Assembly: GCA_036393335.1 (NCBI GenBank)
Contig: DASWHD010000135.1
Span: 21,902-85,901 of the forward strand
DNA: 64,000 nt
Reading direction: 5' to 3'
Source: DASWHD01 sp036393335
GTDB taxonomy: Bacteria > CG2-30-53-67 > CG2-30-70-394
A program made the position numbers and the translations under genes. The notes beneath the pieces are model-generated. The model saw only the letters and a program-made list of their open reading frames with translations, was not told where the DNA came from and did no database searches. Below are positions 43,360 through 51,942 of the stretch, piece by piece. Every line of letters starts with the position of its first letter. Position 1 is the stretch's first letter.

Positions 43360-44631
43360 ATGAGCCTGATTCCGTATACCCTGGTGACCGTCTTCCTGCG
43401 CGAGGGGCGGGACAACCCCCGCGACCTGGTGGAGAAGGTCCGCCGCCTCGGTCTCTGCGCCCGCTGCCTGGTCACCCCGGCGAGTGAGGGGTGCTTCGAG
43501 AACGGGGAGGTGGCGACCACCAAGATCCTCGTCCTCTCCACCGCGCTCCCCAAAAAGGTGGAGATCATCGTGCCGGAGGCCGACACCCAGGCGGTCCTCG
43601 ACCTCCTCGACCGCGAGGTGGTCGACGGCATCGTCACGGTGGCGCCGGCGCCGGTGGTCGTGCACCGCACCGCCAAGCGGCTGATTCCCAACCACCTGCA
43701 GGTGCGCCACGTGATGAACCCGTCGGTCACCGTGGCGACGCCGGAGCTGGGTCTGGATGAGGCCGCCCGCCGTCTCGTGGCCGGCGGCCTCGTTGCCCTG
43801 CCGGTGGTCGACGAGGGGCGGCGGGTGGTGGGGGTGCTCAGCCAGCGCGATCTCTTCCAGCAGGGCTACCTGTCATTGCGTGCCGGGCTGTTCGCGATCC
43901 TCAACGAGGAGGATGCCCGGGAGGTCCTTGCGCCCCTCTCCGGCAAGTGGGCACGGGACGTCATGACCACGCCGGCGGACACGGTACGTGACGATACCTA
44001 CCTTCCGGATGCGGTGCGGTTGCTGGAAGAGACGGGGCACAAGCGCCTGCCCGCGGTGGATGAGGAGGGGCGCCTCACCGGCCTCTTCGCCCGCCTCGAC
44101 ATCCTCAAGGCGATCACCCACCACACCCCCGGGTGGTACGCCAAGGGTGCGGAGCACGTCGACCTGATGCGGGCGCGGACCGTCGCCGACGCCATGCGCC
44201 CACGCCCGGAGGCGGTGCGCACCGATGGTTCCTTGAGCGACCTCCTGGAACTCTTCCTCGCGACCGGCCGCTGCTGTGTCCCGGTCCTGGACAACGGGGA
44301 CCACTTCCTGGGCCTGGTCTTCGACCGCACCCTGGTGGGCCATCTTGCCGGCCACGGCCGCGGCCTCTGGGAGCTCGTCACCGGCAAGGTCTCCCTCCAT
44401 GGCCTCGCCACCCGCCACCGCAGCCTGGCGGAGGCACTTCAGCAGACCAGCGCCGAGGCGCTCCTGGACCGGCAGGTGACGACCATCCGCCCCGAGGCCC
44501 CCATCGAGGAGGCGGTGCGCCTCATCGCAGCGACCGGCTACCGCTATCTGCCGGTGGTCGATGGCGATGGCCGGCTGGTGGGGTTGGTGGGCCGCACCGA
44601 CCTCCTCACCGCCGAGGTGGCTGGCGGGTGA
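43360..44631 (+). CDS. DUF190 (PII-like) domain fused to four CBS domains
   Basis: The product is 423 residues. Residues 1-105 form a ferredoxin-like DUF190/PII-like domain (YTLVTVFLREGRDNPRDLVE, TKILVLSTALPKKVEIIVPE). Four CBS motifs follow (about 115-420): VRHVMNPSVTVATPELGLDE, ARDVMTTPADTVRDDTYLPD, VADAMRPRPEAVRTDGSLSD and LLDRQVTTIRPEAPIEEAVR, each with a following GL-type strand. CBS pairs bind adenosine nucleotides, so the protein is probably an energy or nucleotide sensor. It has no membrane part or catalytic domain, and its target is unknown. Confidence 0.85.
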   Translation: MSLIPYTLVTVFLREGRDNPRDLVEKVRRLGLCARCLVTPASEGCFENGEVATTKILVLSTALPKKVEIIVPEADTQAVLDLLDREVVDGIVTVAPAPVVVHRTAKRLIPNHLQVRHVMNPSVTVATPELGLDEAARRLVAGGLVALPVVDEGRRVVGVLSQRDLFQQGYLSLRAGLFAILNEEDAREVLAPLSGKWARDVMTTPADTVRDDTYLPDAVRLLEETGHKRLPAVDEEGRLTGLFARLDILKAITHHTPGWYAKGAEHVDLMRARTVADAMRPRPEAVRTDGSLSDLLELFLATGRCCVPVLDNGDHFLGLVFDRTLVGHLAGHGRGLWELVTGKVSLHGLATRHRSLAEALQQTSAEALLDRQVTTIRPEAPIEEAVRLIAATGYRYLPVVDGDGRLVGLVGRTDLLTAEVAGG

Positions 44632-44732
44632 CGGCGGGCCAGGGGAGGCCGGCAGGTCCGTGCATCGGTACGCCATCGGCACGATCCCCGGCGCGAAGTG
44701 CTGGTGGAACACACCGCGGAAGGCCGCGGTAT

Positions 44733-44802
44733 GGTCGTTGCTGGCGGAGTCGACTCGCGTGCCTTTGCGTCCACGCGCGGATCAACCCCTCTCCTACGGT
44801 GG
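44733..44802 (+). repeat. direct repeat, copy 2, downstream of the DUF190-CBS gene
   Basis: This copy is about 70% identical by hand count to 43081-43150. It lies in the 209-bp gap between the DUF190-CBS gene and the convergent PAP2 gene. No terminator-like T tract is visible. Confidence 0.6.
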
Positions 44803-44840
44803 CGGCTGGAAGCGCCGCATTGCCCGCTGCCTCTCCGCGG

Positions 44841-45641
44841 TCAGTGCGGCCGGCGGAAAAGGAGGGGGCGGGAGCGTTGGTAGGCGGTGAGGCAGGAGGC
44901 GACGCCGATCATCAGGAGGGGCCAGCGCCAGCTATCCGGGACCATCTTGGTCTTGAACGCCTGCCAGGTGAGGAGCAGGCCGATCAAGAACAGGAGGAGG
45001 GCGTGGAGGATGTGGCCGCGGGGTTGGCTGCGGTGCAGGCGCAGGCGTGACCACAAGCGATCGAGCACCGGCCGGGCGGCGTCTACGGCGAGGCCGATAG
45101 CACTGCCCAGCAGGCAGCCGGCTACCATGTCGATGGGAAAGTGGACGCCATTGTAGACGCGGCTGAAGGCCACGAGGCCGGCCAGGGCTAACAACGGTAC
45201 TGCGACGGCGGGAAATCTCTTCGCGAGCACCCACGCCACCGCCACCGCCGTGGTGGTGTGTCCCGAGGGGAAGGAAAAGTTCCTCAGGTAGGGGCCGAGA
45301 ACCCGTAGCCCCTCGACCAGGGCGGGTGGCCGTGGGTGTGCGAAGAGGTGCTTGAACAGGGCGACCGTGACGGCGGTGAGGGCCAGGGTGACCAGGGCGT
45401 CGCCGACGAATGGGCGCCGCACGACAAGCGCCGCCCAGAGGAGCAGGGTGAGGATCAGGGCGGCGTCGCCCAGGAGGGTGAGGTGGAGGAAGATGGCATC
45501 GAGCCACGTCACTCGCAGGTGGCGCTGGACGAAGAGCAAGACCGCCCGGTCGATGGCCAGGACCGGCGCGGTGGTGGCCATGGATCCGAGGGCAACCAGA
45601 GCCGCCACTAGCAAGGTGATGACGAGGACTCGCCCCTTCAT
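44841..45641 (-). CDS. PAP2-family membrane phosphatase
   Basis: The product is 266 residues with six membrane segments. All three phosphatase motifs are present: KHLFAHPRP (KxxxxxxRP form), FPSGHTTT (PSGH), and SRVYNGVHFPIDM (SRxxxxxHxxxD). It is likely an undecaprenyl-pyrophosphate or lipid phosphate phosphatase recycling a carrier at the periplasmic face. The cell-envelope neighbours (ugd, dxr for isoprenoids) fit this. The C terminus has an extra two-helix extension. The start is the ATG of MKGRVLVITLLVAAL. Confidence 0.88.
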   Translation of the reverse strand: MKGRVLVITLLVAALVALGSMATTAPVLAIDRAVLLFVQRHLRVTWLDAIFLHLTLLGDAALILTLLLWAALVVRRPFVGDALVTLALTAVTVALFKHLFAHPRPPALVEGLRVLGPYLRNFSFPSGHTTTAVAVAWVLAKRFPAVAVPLLALAGLVAFSRVYNGVHFPIDMVAGCLLGSAIGLAVDAARPVLDRLWSRLRLHRSQPRGHILHALLLFLIGLLLTWQAFKTKMVPDSWRWPLLMIGVASCLTAYQRSRPLLFRRPH

Positions 45642-45786
45642 GTGGTCTCCACGGGCGAGGGCAGTAAGCGCGGGAAAGCCGGTCTCAACCGACCAGCAGG
45701 CGTGGTGGGCGAACGGTGTCCCTCGGGCTGTAGCCTGTATTATGAAGGGGGGCTTCAGCGACAGGCGCGGTGCGGGTGCCGCGCGC

Positions 45787-47109
45787 CTACTTGCCCCCCT
45801 CCATGCCGCACGGTCGGCCAATGCTGCGATACTTGAAGCCGATCTCGGTGACCCGTTTGGGGTGGTATACGTTGCGCAGGTCGATGAAGGTTGGGGTGCG
45901 CATGCTGCTCTTGAGCCGCTCCAGGTCGAGATTGCGGAACACATTCCACTCGGTCGCCAGCACCAGACAGTCGCTGCCCTCGGCTGCATCGTACGCGTCG
46001 TTGCAATAGACGATGTTCGACAGCTCGGCCTTGGACGTTTCCATCGCCGCCGGATCGTAGGCGCGCACTGTCACCCCGGCCTGTTGCAGGCCGCGGACGA
46101 TCACCAGGGTAGGGGATTCGCGCATGTCGTCGGTGTTGGGCTTGAAGGCGAGGCCGAGCAACGCGACGGTCTTGCCCTGGGGCTCTCCCAGCTCCTCCAG
46201 CACCAAGTCGAGGGCGCGTTGTTTCTGCCGCTCGTTGACCTCGACCACGCTCTCCACGATCTGAAAACGATAGTCGTGGTCGCGAGCGATGCGGGTCAGG
46301 GCGAGGGTGTCCTTGGGGAAGCACGAGCCGCCATAGCCGGGGCCCGGATGGAGAAACTTCGCGCCGATGCGGCCGTCCAGTCCCATGCCTTTGGCCACGT
46401 CCTGGACATTGGCTCCCACCCGATCGCAGAGGTTGGCGCACTCGTTGATGAAGCTGATCTTGGTGGCGAGGAAGGCGTTCGCCGCGTATTTGATGAACTC
46501 GGCAGTCTCCAGATTGGTGATTACCATCGGCGTCTCGATGAGATAGAGCGGACGATAGAGGTCCTTGAGGATCGCCACCGCGTGCTCGTCGTCGGCGCCG
46601 AGGATGACCCGGTTGGGACGCATGAAATCTTCGATGGCGCTGCCCTCACGGAGGAACTCCGGGTTGGAGGCGACGTCGAAGCGGTGACGACCCTGGAGGA
46701 CCTCCTCCATGATCTTCTGCACGCGCCGCGCCGTGCCCACGGGCACGGTCGACTTGTTGACGATCACCTTGTAACCGTCCATCACCTCGGCGACTTGGCG
46801 GGCGACCGCCTCGACGTATTGCAGGTCGGCGGAACCGTCCTCACCGGGTGGGGTGCCGACGGCAACGAAGATCACCAGCGAGCTGTGGACGCCTTCCGCG
46901 AGGTCGGTGGTGAAGTGGAGCCGGCCTTCCGCCACGTTCTTGGCCACCAGGCGGTCGAGGCCCGGCTCGTAGATCGGGATCTCGCCGCGCTTCAGGGCCG
47001 CGATCTTGGCCACGTTGTTGTCCACGCAGGTGACATGGACGCCGAACTCGGCAAAACAGGTTCCGGTTACCAGACCGACGTAACCGCTTCCGATCACACA
47101 GATATTCAT
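45787..47109 (-). CDS. ugd: UDP-glucose 6-dehydrogenase
   Basis: Ugd oxidises UDP-glucose twice with NAD+ to UDP-glucuronate for surface polysaccharides. The product is 440 residues. It has the Rossmann motif VIGSGYVGLVTGTCFAEFGV, the catalytic Cys in GPGYGGSCFPKDTLAL, EFIKYAANAFLATKISFINE and the C-terminal LLGLAFKPNTDDMRESP. It lies upstream of the PAP2 gene on the same strand. GalU and other nucleotide-sugar genes are not in the window. Confidence 0.96.
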   Translation of the reverse strand: MNICVIGSGYVGLVTGTCFAEFGVHVTCVDNNVAKIAALKRGEIPIYEPGLDRLVAKNVAEGRLHFTTDLAEGVHSSLVIFVAVGTPPGEDGSADLQYVEAVARQVAEVMDGYKVIVNKSTVPVGTARRVQKIMEEVLQGRHRFDVASNPEFLREGSAIEDFMRPNRVILGADDEHAVAILKDLYRPLYLIETPMVITNLETAEFIKYAANAFLATKISFINECANLCDRVGANVQDVAKGMGLDGRIGAKFLHPGPGYGGSCFPKDTLALTRIARDHDYRFQIVESVVEVNERQKQRALDLVLEELGEPQGKTVALLGLAFKPNTDDMRESPTLVIVRGLQQAGVTVRAYDPAAMETSKAELSNIVYCNDAYDAAEGSDCLVLATEWNVFRNLDLERLKSSMRTPTFIDLRNVYHPKRVTEIGFKYRSIGRPCGMEGGK

Positions 47110-47303
47110 GTCTATATCCCGCGAAGTGGAGGTGGAACGGCACGAGCCGTCAGGGCCGCGTAGATGGATTCTCGGGGCACGACGGTCCGCGCGGCAAGCG
47201 CCGTGGAGCGATCCCCGTTAGGAGCACGGGAGGCGCGAAAAGGTTTCGCCGCGGTGACCGCGTGGCGCGCCTCTGGCTGCCGGCCACGCAGCCAGGGGAC
47301 GGA

Positions 47304-48461
47304 TCACACCCGGGCGGCGAGGCGTCCCCGGGCCGCGCGGCGCGCCCATTCATCCACGGCCAGGACCTCCGGCAGGGAGGTCGGATCGCCGCCGTCGTGG
47401 TCCGCCATCACCTCCTCGATCACCTCGGCAATGGCGGCAAAGGGGATGCGGCCGGCGAGGAAGGCGGCCACCGCCTCCTCGTTGGCCGCGTTGAGGACGC
47501 AGGGCAGGCCGCCACCCTCTTGGAGGGCCTGGTAGCCGAGGCGCAAACAGGGGAAGCGCTCCAAGTCGGGTGGGTGAAAATCGAGCCGGCCGATCGCGAG
47601 CAGATCGAGCGGTCGCATGGCGTCCGCTAGCCGCTCGGGATACGCCAGGGCGTAGGCGATCGGACCTCGCATATCGGGCATGCCGAGCTGGGCGATGAGC
47701 TGGCCGTCACAGAACTCGACCAGGGAATGGACGATCGACTGGGGATGGATTACCACCTCGATCGCCTCGGCCCCATGCGCGAAGAGAAAGTGGGCCTCGA
47801 TGACCTCCAGCCCCTTGTTCATCAAGGTGGCGGAGTCGATGGTAATCTTCGCTCCCATCGACCAGTTGGGATGGTCGAGGGCCTGCTCGCGGGTGACCCG
47901 GCGGAGATCCTCTTCGGGACGGGCGAAGAACGGCCCGCCCGAGGCCGTCAAGATGATGCGGCGCACGTCGTCATGTCGCTGGCCTGCCAGACATTGAAAG
48001 ATGGCGGAGTGCTCGGAATCGATCGGTAGAAGGCGACCGCCACCGGCGTGGAGCTCGCCGACGAACAGGTTACCCGCCATCACCAGCGTCTCCTTGTTGG
48101 CCAGGCCGATGGTCTTGCCGGCGCGCGCCGCGGCCAGTGTCGGCACGAGGCCGGCGGCCCCGACGATCGCCGCCACCACCATTTCCACCTCGTCGTGGGT
48201 GGCGACCGCGCATAGACCCTCCTCTCCTGCCAGGAGCTCGGTGGAGGTCCGTCCCACCAGGGCGCGCAGCTCGGGCAGCAACGCGGGGTCGGAGACCGCC
48301 GCCACCGCGGGCTGGAACTCCCGGATCTGCTCCGCGAGCAGGTCGATGCGCCGGTGGGCGGTGAGGCCACGGACGGTGAATCGCTCCCGGTTGCGCCGGA
48401 TCAGGTCACAGGTCGAGCGGCCGATGGAGCCCGTGGCTCCTAGGATCGACAGGGTCTTCAT
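47304..48461 (-). CDS. dxr: 1-deoxy-D-xylulose 5-phosphate reductoisomerase (Dxr/IspC)
   Basis: Dxr forms MEP in the non-mevalonate isoprenoid pathway using NADPH. The product is 385 residues. It has SILGATGSIGRSTCDLIRRN, LANKETLVMAGNLFV (Lys/Glu), IDSEHSAIFQCLAG, the flexible-loop region HPNWSMGAKITIDSATLMNK, and the VIHPQSIVHSLVEF motif with the conserved His. Upstream neighbours such as uppS/cdsA, commonly linked to dxr, are absent. It stands divergent from the large TPR gene. Confidence 0.97.
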   Translation of the reverse strand: MKTLSILGATGSIGRSTCDLIRRNRERFTVRGLTAHRRIDLLAEQIREFQPAVAAVSDPALLPELRALVGRTSTELLAGEEGLCAVATHDEVEMVVAAIVGAAGLVPTLAAARAGKTIGLANKETLVMAGNLFVGELHAGGGRLLPIDSEHSAIFQCLAGQRHDDVRRIILTASGGPFFARPEEDLRRVTREQALDHPNWSMGAKITIDSATLMNKGLEVIEAHFLFAHGAEAIEVVIHPQSIVHSLVEFCDGQLIAQLGMPDMRGPIAYALAYPERLADAMRPLDLLAIGRLDFHPPDLERFPCLRLGYQALQEGGGLPCVLNAANEEAVAAFLAGRIPFAAIAEVIEEVMADHDGGDPTSLPEVLAVDEWARRAARGRLAARV

Positions 48462-48649
48462 GTTGCGCGTGCATCATACCATCGCTTGCGGGAGCCGTTG
48501 AGCAGCCCTTGCGTGACGTCGGCGGGGCCAGCTCCGGACGGACTATAAGTAATCAACCCCCGGCCCATGACCGTCGATAAGAGAAAACACCGGCCGGACA
48601 AATTCGGCGGTGCGTTTATTCTCGACGACTTTCTCCCAAGGAGCACGCC
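48462..48649. promoter_or_regulatory. divergent region between dxr and the TPR gene
   Basis: This is a 188-bp divergent gap. A TATAAG-like sequence sits near 48543, but no well-spaced -35 was found. It ends with the strong AAGGAG ribosome-binding site that fixes the next start. No gene is seen. Confidence 0.35.
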
Positions 48650-50758
48650 TTGTTCGGTTTTGGGAACCGCGAGCCGGCTGACACTACCGAGTCCCTCGTT
48701 GCCGTGCGCAAGACCGGTTTTATGGCCTTCTTGAAGCGGCGCATTAACCCGATCGCCGCAGATCGGGCGGAGAAATACGCCCGTTTAGAGGCGCGGGTGG
48801 CCAGTGACACGGCGACCGGTGAGCATTTCAACCAGCTCGGGGACATGAAACGGGAGAAGGGGCTCCTGGAGGACGCCCTGGACCTGTACAAACGCGCCTG
48901 CGATCAATTCATCGAGGAGGACTTGATCGTCAAGGCGATTGCGGTGGCGAAAAAAATCCTCAAGCAGTTCCCTGAGGATCCTTGCGTCACGGAGATGTAC
49001 GTCCGGTTGGGCGAGCTCAACCAGCAACGCGGCATGATCGCCAACGCCAAGGAGGCGTACCTGGTCGCGGCGCAGCGTTACCAGGAGGCGAGCGCCATCC
49101 CGGACGCCCTGCGCGTCTTCCAACGGCTCGCGGATCTCCTCCCGGACAACATCGACCTGAATGCCGACCTGGCACGCATGTACGTCAAGGAAGGCATGGG
49201 CGATGAGGCGTCGAACCAGTTCGCTCGCACGGCAACCCGGCTGTTGAAGACCGGGGACTACAAGTTGGCCAAGGAGCTCAGCCTGGCGAGCCTCGGCCAG
49301 AAGGCCGGCAACCGGGAGGCATTGCAGGGCCTCCTCCAGATCGCCTTCTACGAGCAGGACTACAAGGAGGCGGACGCCTACGTGAGCCACCTCGGCCCCT
49401 ATATGGAGTCCGATTGGGGGCTATTGAAGGCGTACGGTGATCTCCTGGTCCGTCAGGAGCGGCATGACGAGGCGCTCGTCCAGTACGAGAAGGCGGTCAC
49501 CATCAATCCCATGAATCAGGAGCTTGCCGCGGTCGTGGAGAGGTTGCGGCGAGCCGAGGTAGACCGCCCGTTGGCGACGCGCGGGGCAGGGCCGGCTACC
49601 TCCGCAGAGCCGCCGGTATTCGACCTCAACGAAGTGGAAGCAGCGGATTTTGACCCTGCCGAGGTGCTCGCCGGTGCGAGCGGGGTTGGAGCCGCGCCGC
49701 AAGACGCCACCGAGCACGACACGATTGCGACGACCGATGCCGAGGCAACGCGCGCTGGAACGGTGAATCTCGATGACTTTACGTCGCTGTTCGATGGCGT
49801 GGCCGACGCGGCCGGTAGGGCTGCCACCGGCACGGCTGACTCGGAGCCCCCTGCCACAGGGCCAGCGACGCCCCTGGTCGATCCGGACTTCCAGAAGCGG
49901 CTCACCGAGGCCCGGTTCTACGAAGAACTCGGGATGGATGACGAGGCCAATGAGGTCTACCTGGCCCTGCTAGCTGACCATCCGGACCATCCCGCCCTGG
50001 TCCAGATCGCCGGTCGTCTCGGTCGCAAGGCGTCAGGATCAATGGCAGAACGTGGCGGCCAAGGTGAGGGAGCGGTTGCTCCGGCGGTCACGCCACCGAC
50101 GCCGCCGGCCGCCGGCCATGCGACGGGCGCCGGGACGGATGCGGCGCTGGCCGATCTCCTCGCGGAAGCGGAGATTTATCTCGCCGGCACCCTGTTCGAT
50201 GACGCGATCGCCGTCTACCAGAAAATTTTGACGGATCAGCCGAACCATCCGGGTGCCCTTGCCGGGCTCGCCACGGCTCGCGAGCTCTCCGGCGACCCGC
50301 AGGTCCACCGGCAGGAACAAGACTTTGAAGAGGGAATCGAGACGCAGATGACCCACCTCCTCGCCAACCTCGTGGGAGAGGTCGAGACGGACGAGGAAGA
50401 CCCCGCACTGCATTTGGAGATGGCCTGGTCGTATCTGGAGATGAACATGGTGGACGAGGCCTTGGTCGAGTTGCAGAGGGTAATGGCGGCCCCGGTCCCA
50501 CCCGCGGACCTACACCTGGCCCTGGCCCGGTGTCATGTCATGCGTCGCGCGCAAGAGGACGCCGTACGCAGCTACCAGGCCTATTTGGAATGCTCGCCAG
50601 ACGTCGCCCGCGCACAAGACGCTCGTTACGAGCTGGCGCTCATCCTGTTGGAGCGCGGCGAGTGGTCGGCGGCACGCCACCACCTGCAGGTGGTGGTCCA
50701 GGCGGATCCCGTCTTTCGTGATGCCCAGGAGCTACTGAACGGGATCGTGGTGGAGTAG
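48650..50758 (+). CDS. large TPR-repeat protein with TTG start
   Basis: The product is 702 residues. The TTG start is set by CCAAGGAGC eight bases upstream and no upstream ATG. The N terminus (MFGFGNREPADTTESL) is followed by TPR units between about 55 and 320, an Ala/Asp/Pro-rich linker (about 320-420) and a second TPR block (about 420-700, for example EARFYEELGMDDEANEVYLA and LAEAEIYLAGTLFDDAIAVY). It has no signal peptide. It resembles cytoplasmic TPR scaffolds found near pilus or motility genes, but the partner is unknown. Its 3' end is 19 bp from the MITE-like element. Confidence 0.85.
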   Translation: MFGFGNREPADTTESLVAVRKTGFMAFLKRRINPIAADRAEKYARLEARVASDTATGEHFNQLGDMKREKGLLEDALDLYKRACDQFIEEDLIVKAIAVAKKILKQFPEDPCVTEMYVRLGELNQQRGMIANAKEAYLVAAQRYQEASAIPDALRVFQRLADLLPDNIDLNADLARMYVKEGMGDEASNQFARTATRLLKTGDYKLAKELSLASLGQKAGNREALQGLLQIAFYEQDYKEADAYVSHLGPYMESDWGLLKAYGDLLVRQERHDEALVQYEKAVTINPMNQELAAVVERLRRAEVDRPLATRGAGPATSAEPPVFDLNEVEAADFDPAEVLAGASGVGAAPQDATEHDTIATTDAEATRAGTVNLDDFTSLFDGVADAAGRAATGTADSEPPATGPATPLVDPDFQKRLTEARFYEELGMDDEANEVYLALLADHPDHPALVQIAGRLGRKASGSMAERGGQGEGAVAPAVTPPTPPAAGHATGAGTDAALADLLAEAEIYLAGTLFDDAIAVYQKILTDQPNHPGALAGLATARELSGDPQVHRQEQDFEEGIETQMTHLLANLVGEVETDEEDPALHLEMAWSYLEMNMVDEALVELQRVMAAPVPPADLHLALARCHVMRRAQEDAVRSYQAYLECSPDVARAQDARYELALILLERGEWSAARHHLQVVVQADPVFRDAQELLNGIVVE

Positions 50759-50777
50759 CTAGCCCCATCCTCCACGC

Positions 50778-51008
50778 TAGCCCGCATTTCTCACCAGGGA
50801 TCGTGGCGAGACCGTGCAAACGCGCGTAGATCCTGGCTGGCCCGCGGTAGGAGCCGAATCCCTGCGGCGACCCAGGCCCGTAGGGCCTGCTGCGTGGATC
50901 GCCGGTGCAACCGGCTCCTACCCCTGTCGAGGACTCGGATGAGGACCCGGCCAGGAGATGCGGGTGGTTGCGCGGGCGCAGCAGATTCATGGTGAGAAAT
51001 GCGCGCTA
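50778..51008. mobile_element. MITE-like element, copy B (231 bp)
   Basis: Its ends are TAGCCCGCATTTCTCACCA and its complement with one mismatch (TAGCGCG...). The flanking inner blocks match copy A (34775-34979). The centre carries the TAGGAGCCG/CGGCTCCTA hairpin (50846-50922) with a diverged, longer loop. It fills the gap between the convergent TPR and hydrogenase-like genes. Its terminal CTA is the TAG stop of the minus-strand gene. Confidence 0.8.
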
Positions 51009-51758
51009 GCGACGGCCGAGTAGCCGCAGGAGGCCATCGAGGATGGTGAACGGGTGGGGTGGGCAGCCCGGGACGAACAGGTCGACCGGCACCACTGCAT
51101 CGGCCCCATTCAGCACCTCCGGATGGTCGATGAATGGTCCACCGGCGATGGCGCATGCGCCCACCGCGATCACGAGCTTGGGTGTGGGCACCGCGTCGTA
51201 GGTGAGACGCACGGCCTCGGCCATGTTGCCGGTCACGGGACCGGTGATGACCAGGGCATCGGCGTGGCGCGGTGAAGCGACCACCTGGATGCCAAACCGG
51301 CCGAGGTCGAAGCCGATGGTGCCCAGGACGTTGAAGTCCGCCTCGCACCCGTTGCACCCGCCGGCGCTCACCTCGCGGATGCGCAGGGCGCGGCCGTAGA
51401 GGGCGCGGATCTTGTCGGAAAGCGCGGTAGCGAGCGGCAAATCGTGGCCATCGGTGAGCAGGCCGTCCCGCGCCCGTGTCGCCAGCCGGTAATCCTGGGA
51501 GAAGACGATCGCCCCGTCCAGGCAGGCGTCGCTACAGGCGGTGCAGAAGAGGCAGCGCCCCAGGTCGATCCGCACGTCGCCGTCCAGCCGGATGGCGTCC
51601 GTAGGGCAGGCCGCCGCACACCGCTGGCAACCGTCCGGGCACTTTGTCGCGTCGACCACCGGCAGGCCGCGGAAACGGTCCGGGAGCAGTGGCTCCGCGC
51701 GCGGAAAGGCGCTGGTGCGATACCCCTGGCGGAGACGGGTGCCCAGGATTTTCAGCAT
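51006..51758 (-). CDS. ferredoxin-NuoB fusion, small subunit of hydrogenase-4-like complex (HyfI-type)
   Basis: The product is 250 residues. The N terminus carries two [4Fe-4S] ferredoxin sites, C40/C44/C47/C51 (CPDGCQRCAAACP) and C69/C72/C75/C79. The C-terminal NuoB/HyfI domain has its own cluster ligands C135, C138 (GGCNGCEAD), C202 (GACAIAGG) and C232 (PGCPPHP). Thus one protein replaces the HyfH and HyfI subunits. It relays electrons in the peripheral arm. It is the last gene of the six-gene minus-strand cluster, and its stop codon is also the tip of the MITE-like element. Confidence 0.9.
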   Translation of the reverse strand: MLKILGTRLRQGYRTSAFPRAEPLLPDRFRGLPVVDATKCPDGCQRCAAACPTDAIRLDGDVRIDLGRCLFCTACSDACLDGAIVFSQDYRLATRARDGLLTDGHDLPLATALSDKIRALYGRALRIREVSAGGCNGCEADFNVLGTIGFDLGRFGIQVVASPRHADALVITGPVTGNMAEAVRLTYDAVPTPKLVIAVGACAIAGGPFIDHPEVLNGADAVVPVDLFVPGCPPHPFTILDGLLRLLGRR

Positions 51759-51790
51759 GGTCGTAGGAACTGGGTGCGCCGTGCGCGTCG

Positions 51791-51942
51791 GGGTGCGAGA
51801 TGGGGGATGAGGGTTGGGGGGATGGATGGCCGCTTCGCGGCCAGACGGTTTCTTTCGCGACGAGTCTTCAGCATCGTTTTACTCCGCCCGCAGAGCCATC
51901 CTTTCCCCCACTCCCCATCGCCCGACCCCCATCCCTCCCGCC
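51791..51942. repeat. G-rich/C-rich imperfect inverted repeat
   Basis: A left arm of GATGGGGGATGAGGGTTGGG type (51791-51830) faces a right arm of CCCCCACTCCCCATCGCCCGAC type (51896-51942). A perfect TGGCCGC/GCGGCCA hairpin (51827-51843) lies inside. It separates the large- and small-subunit genes of the hydrogenase-like cluster by 184 bp. Confidence 0.5.
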
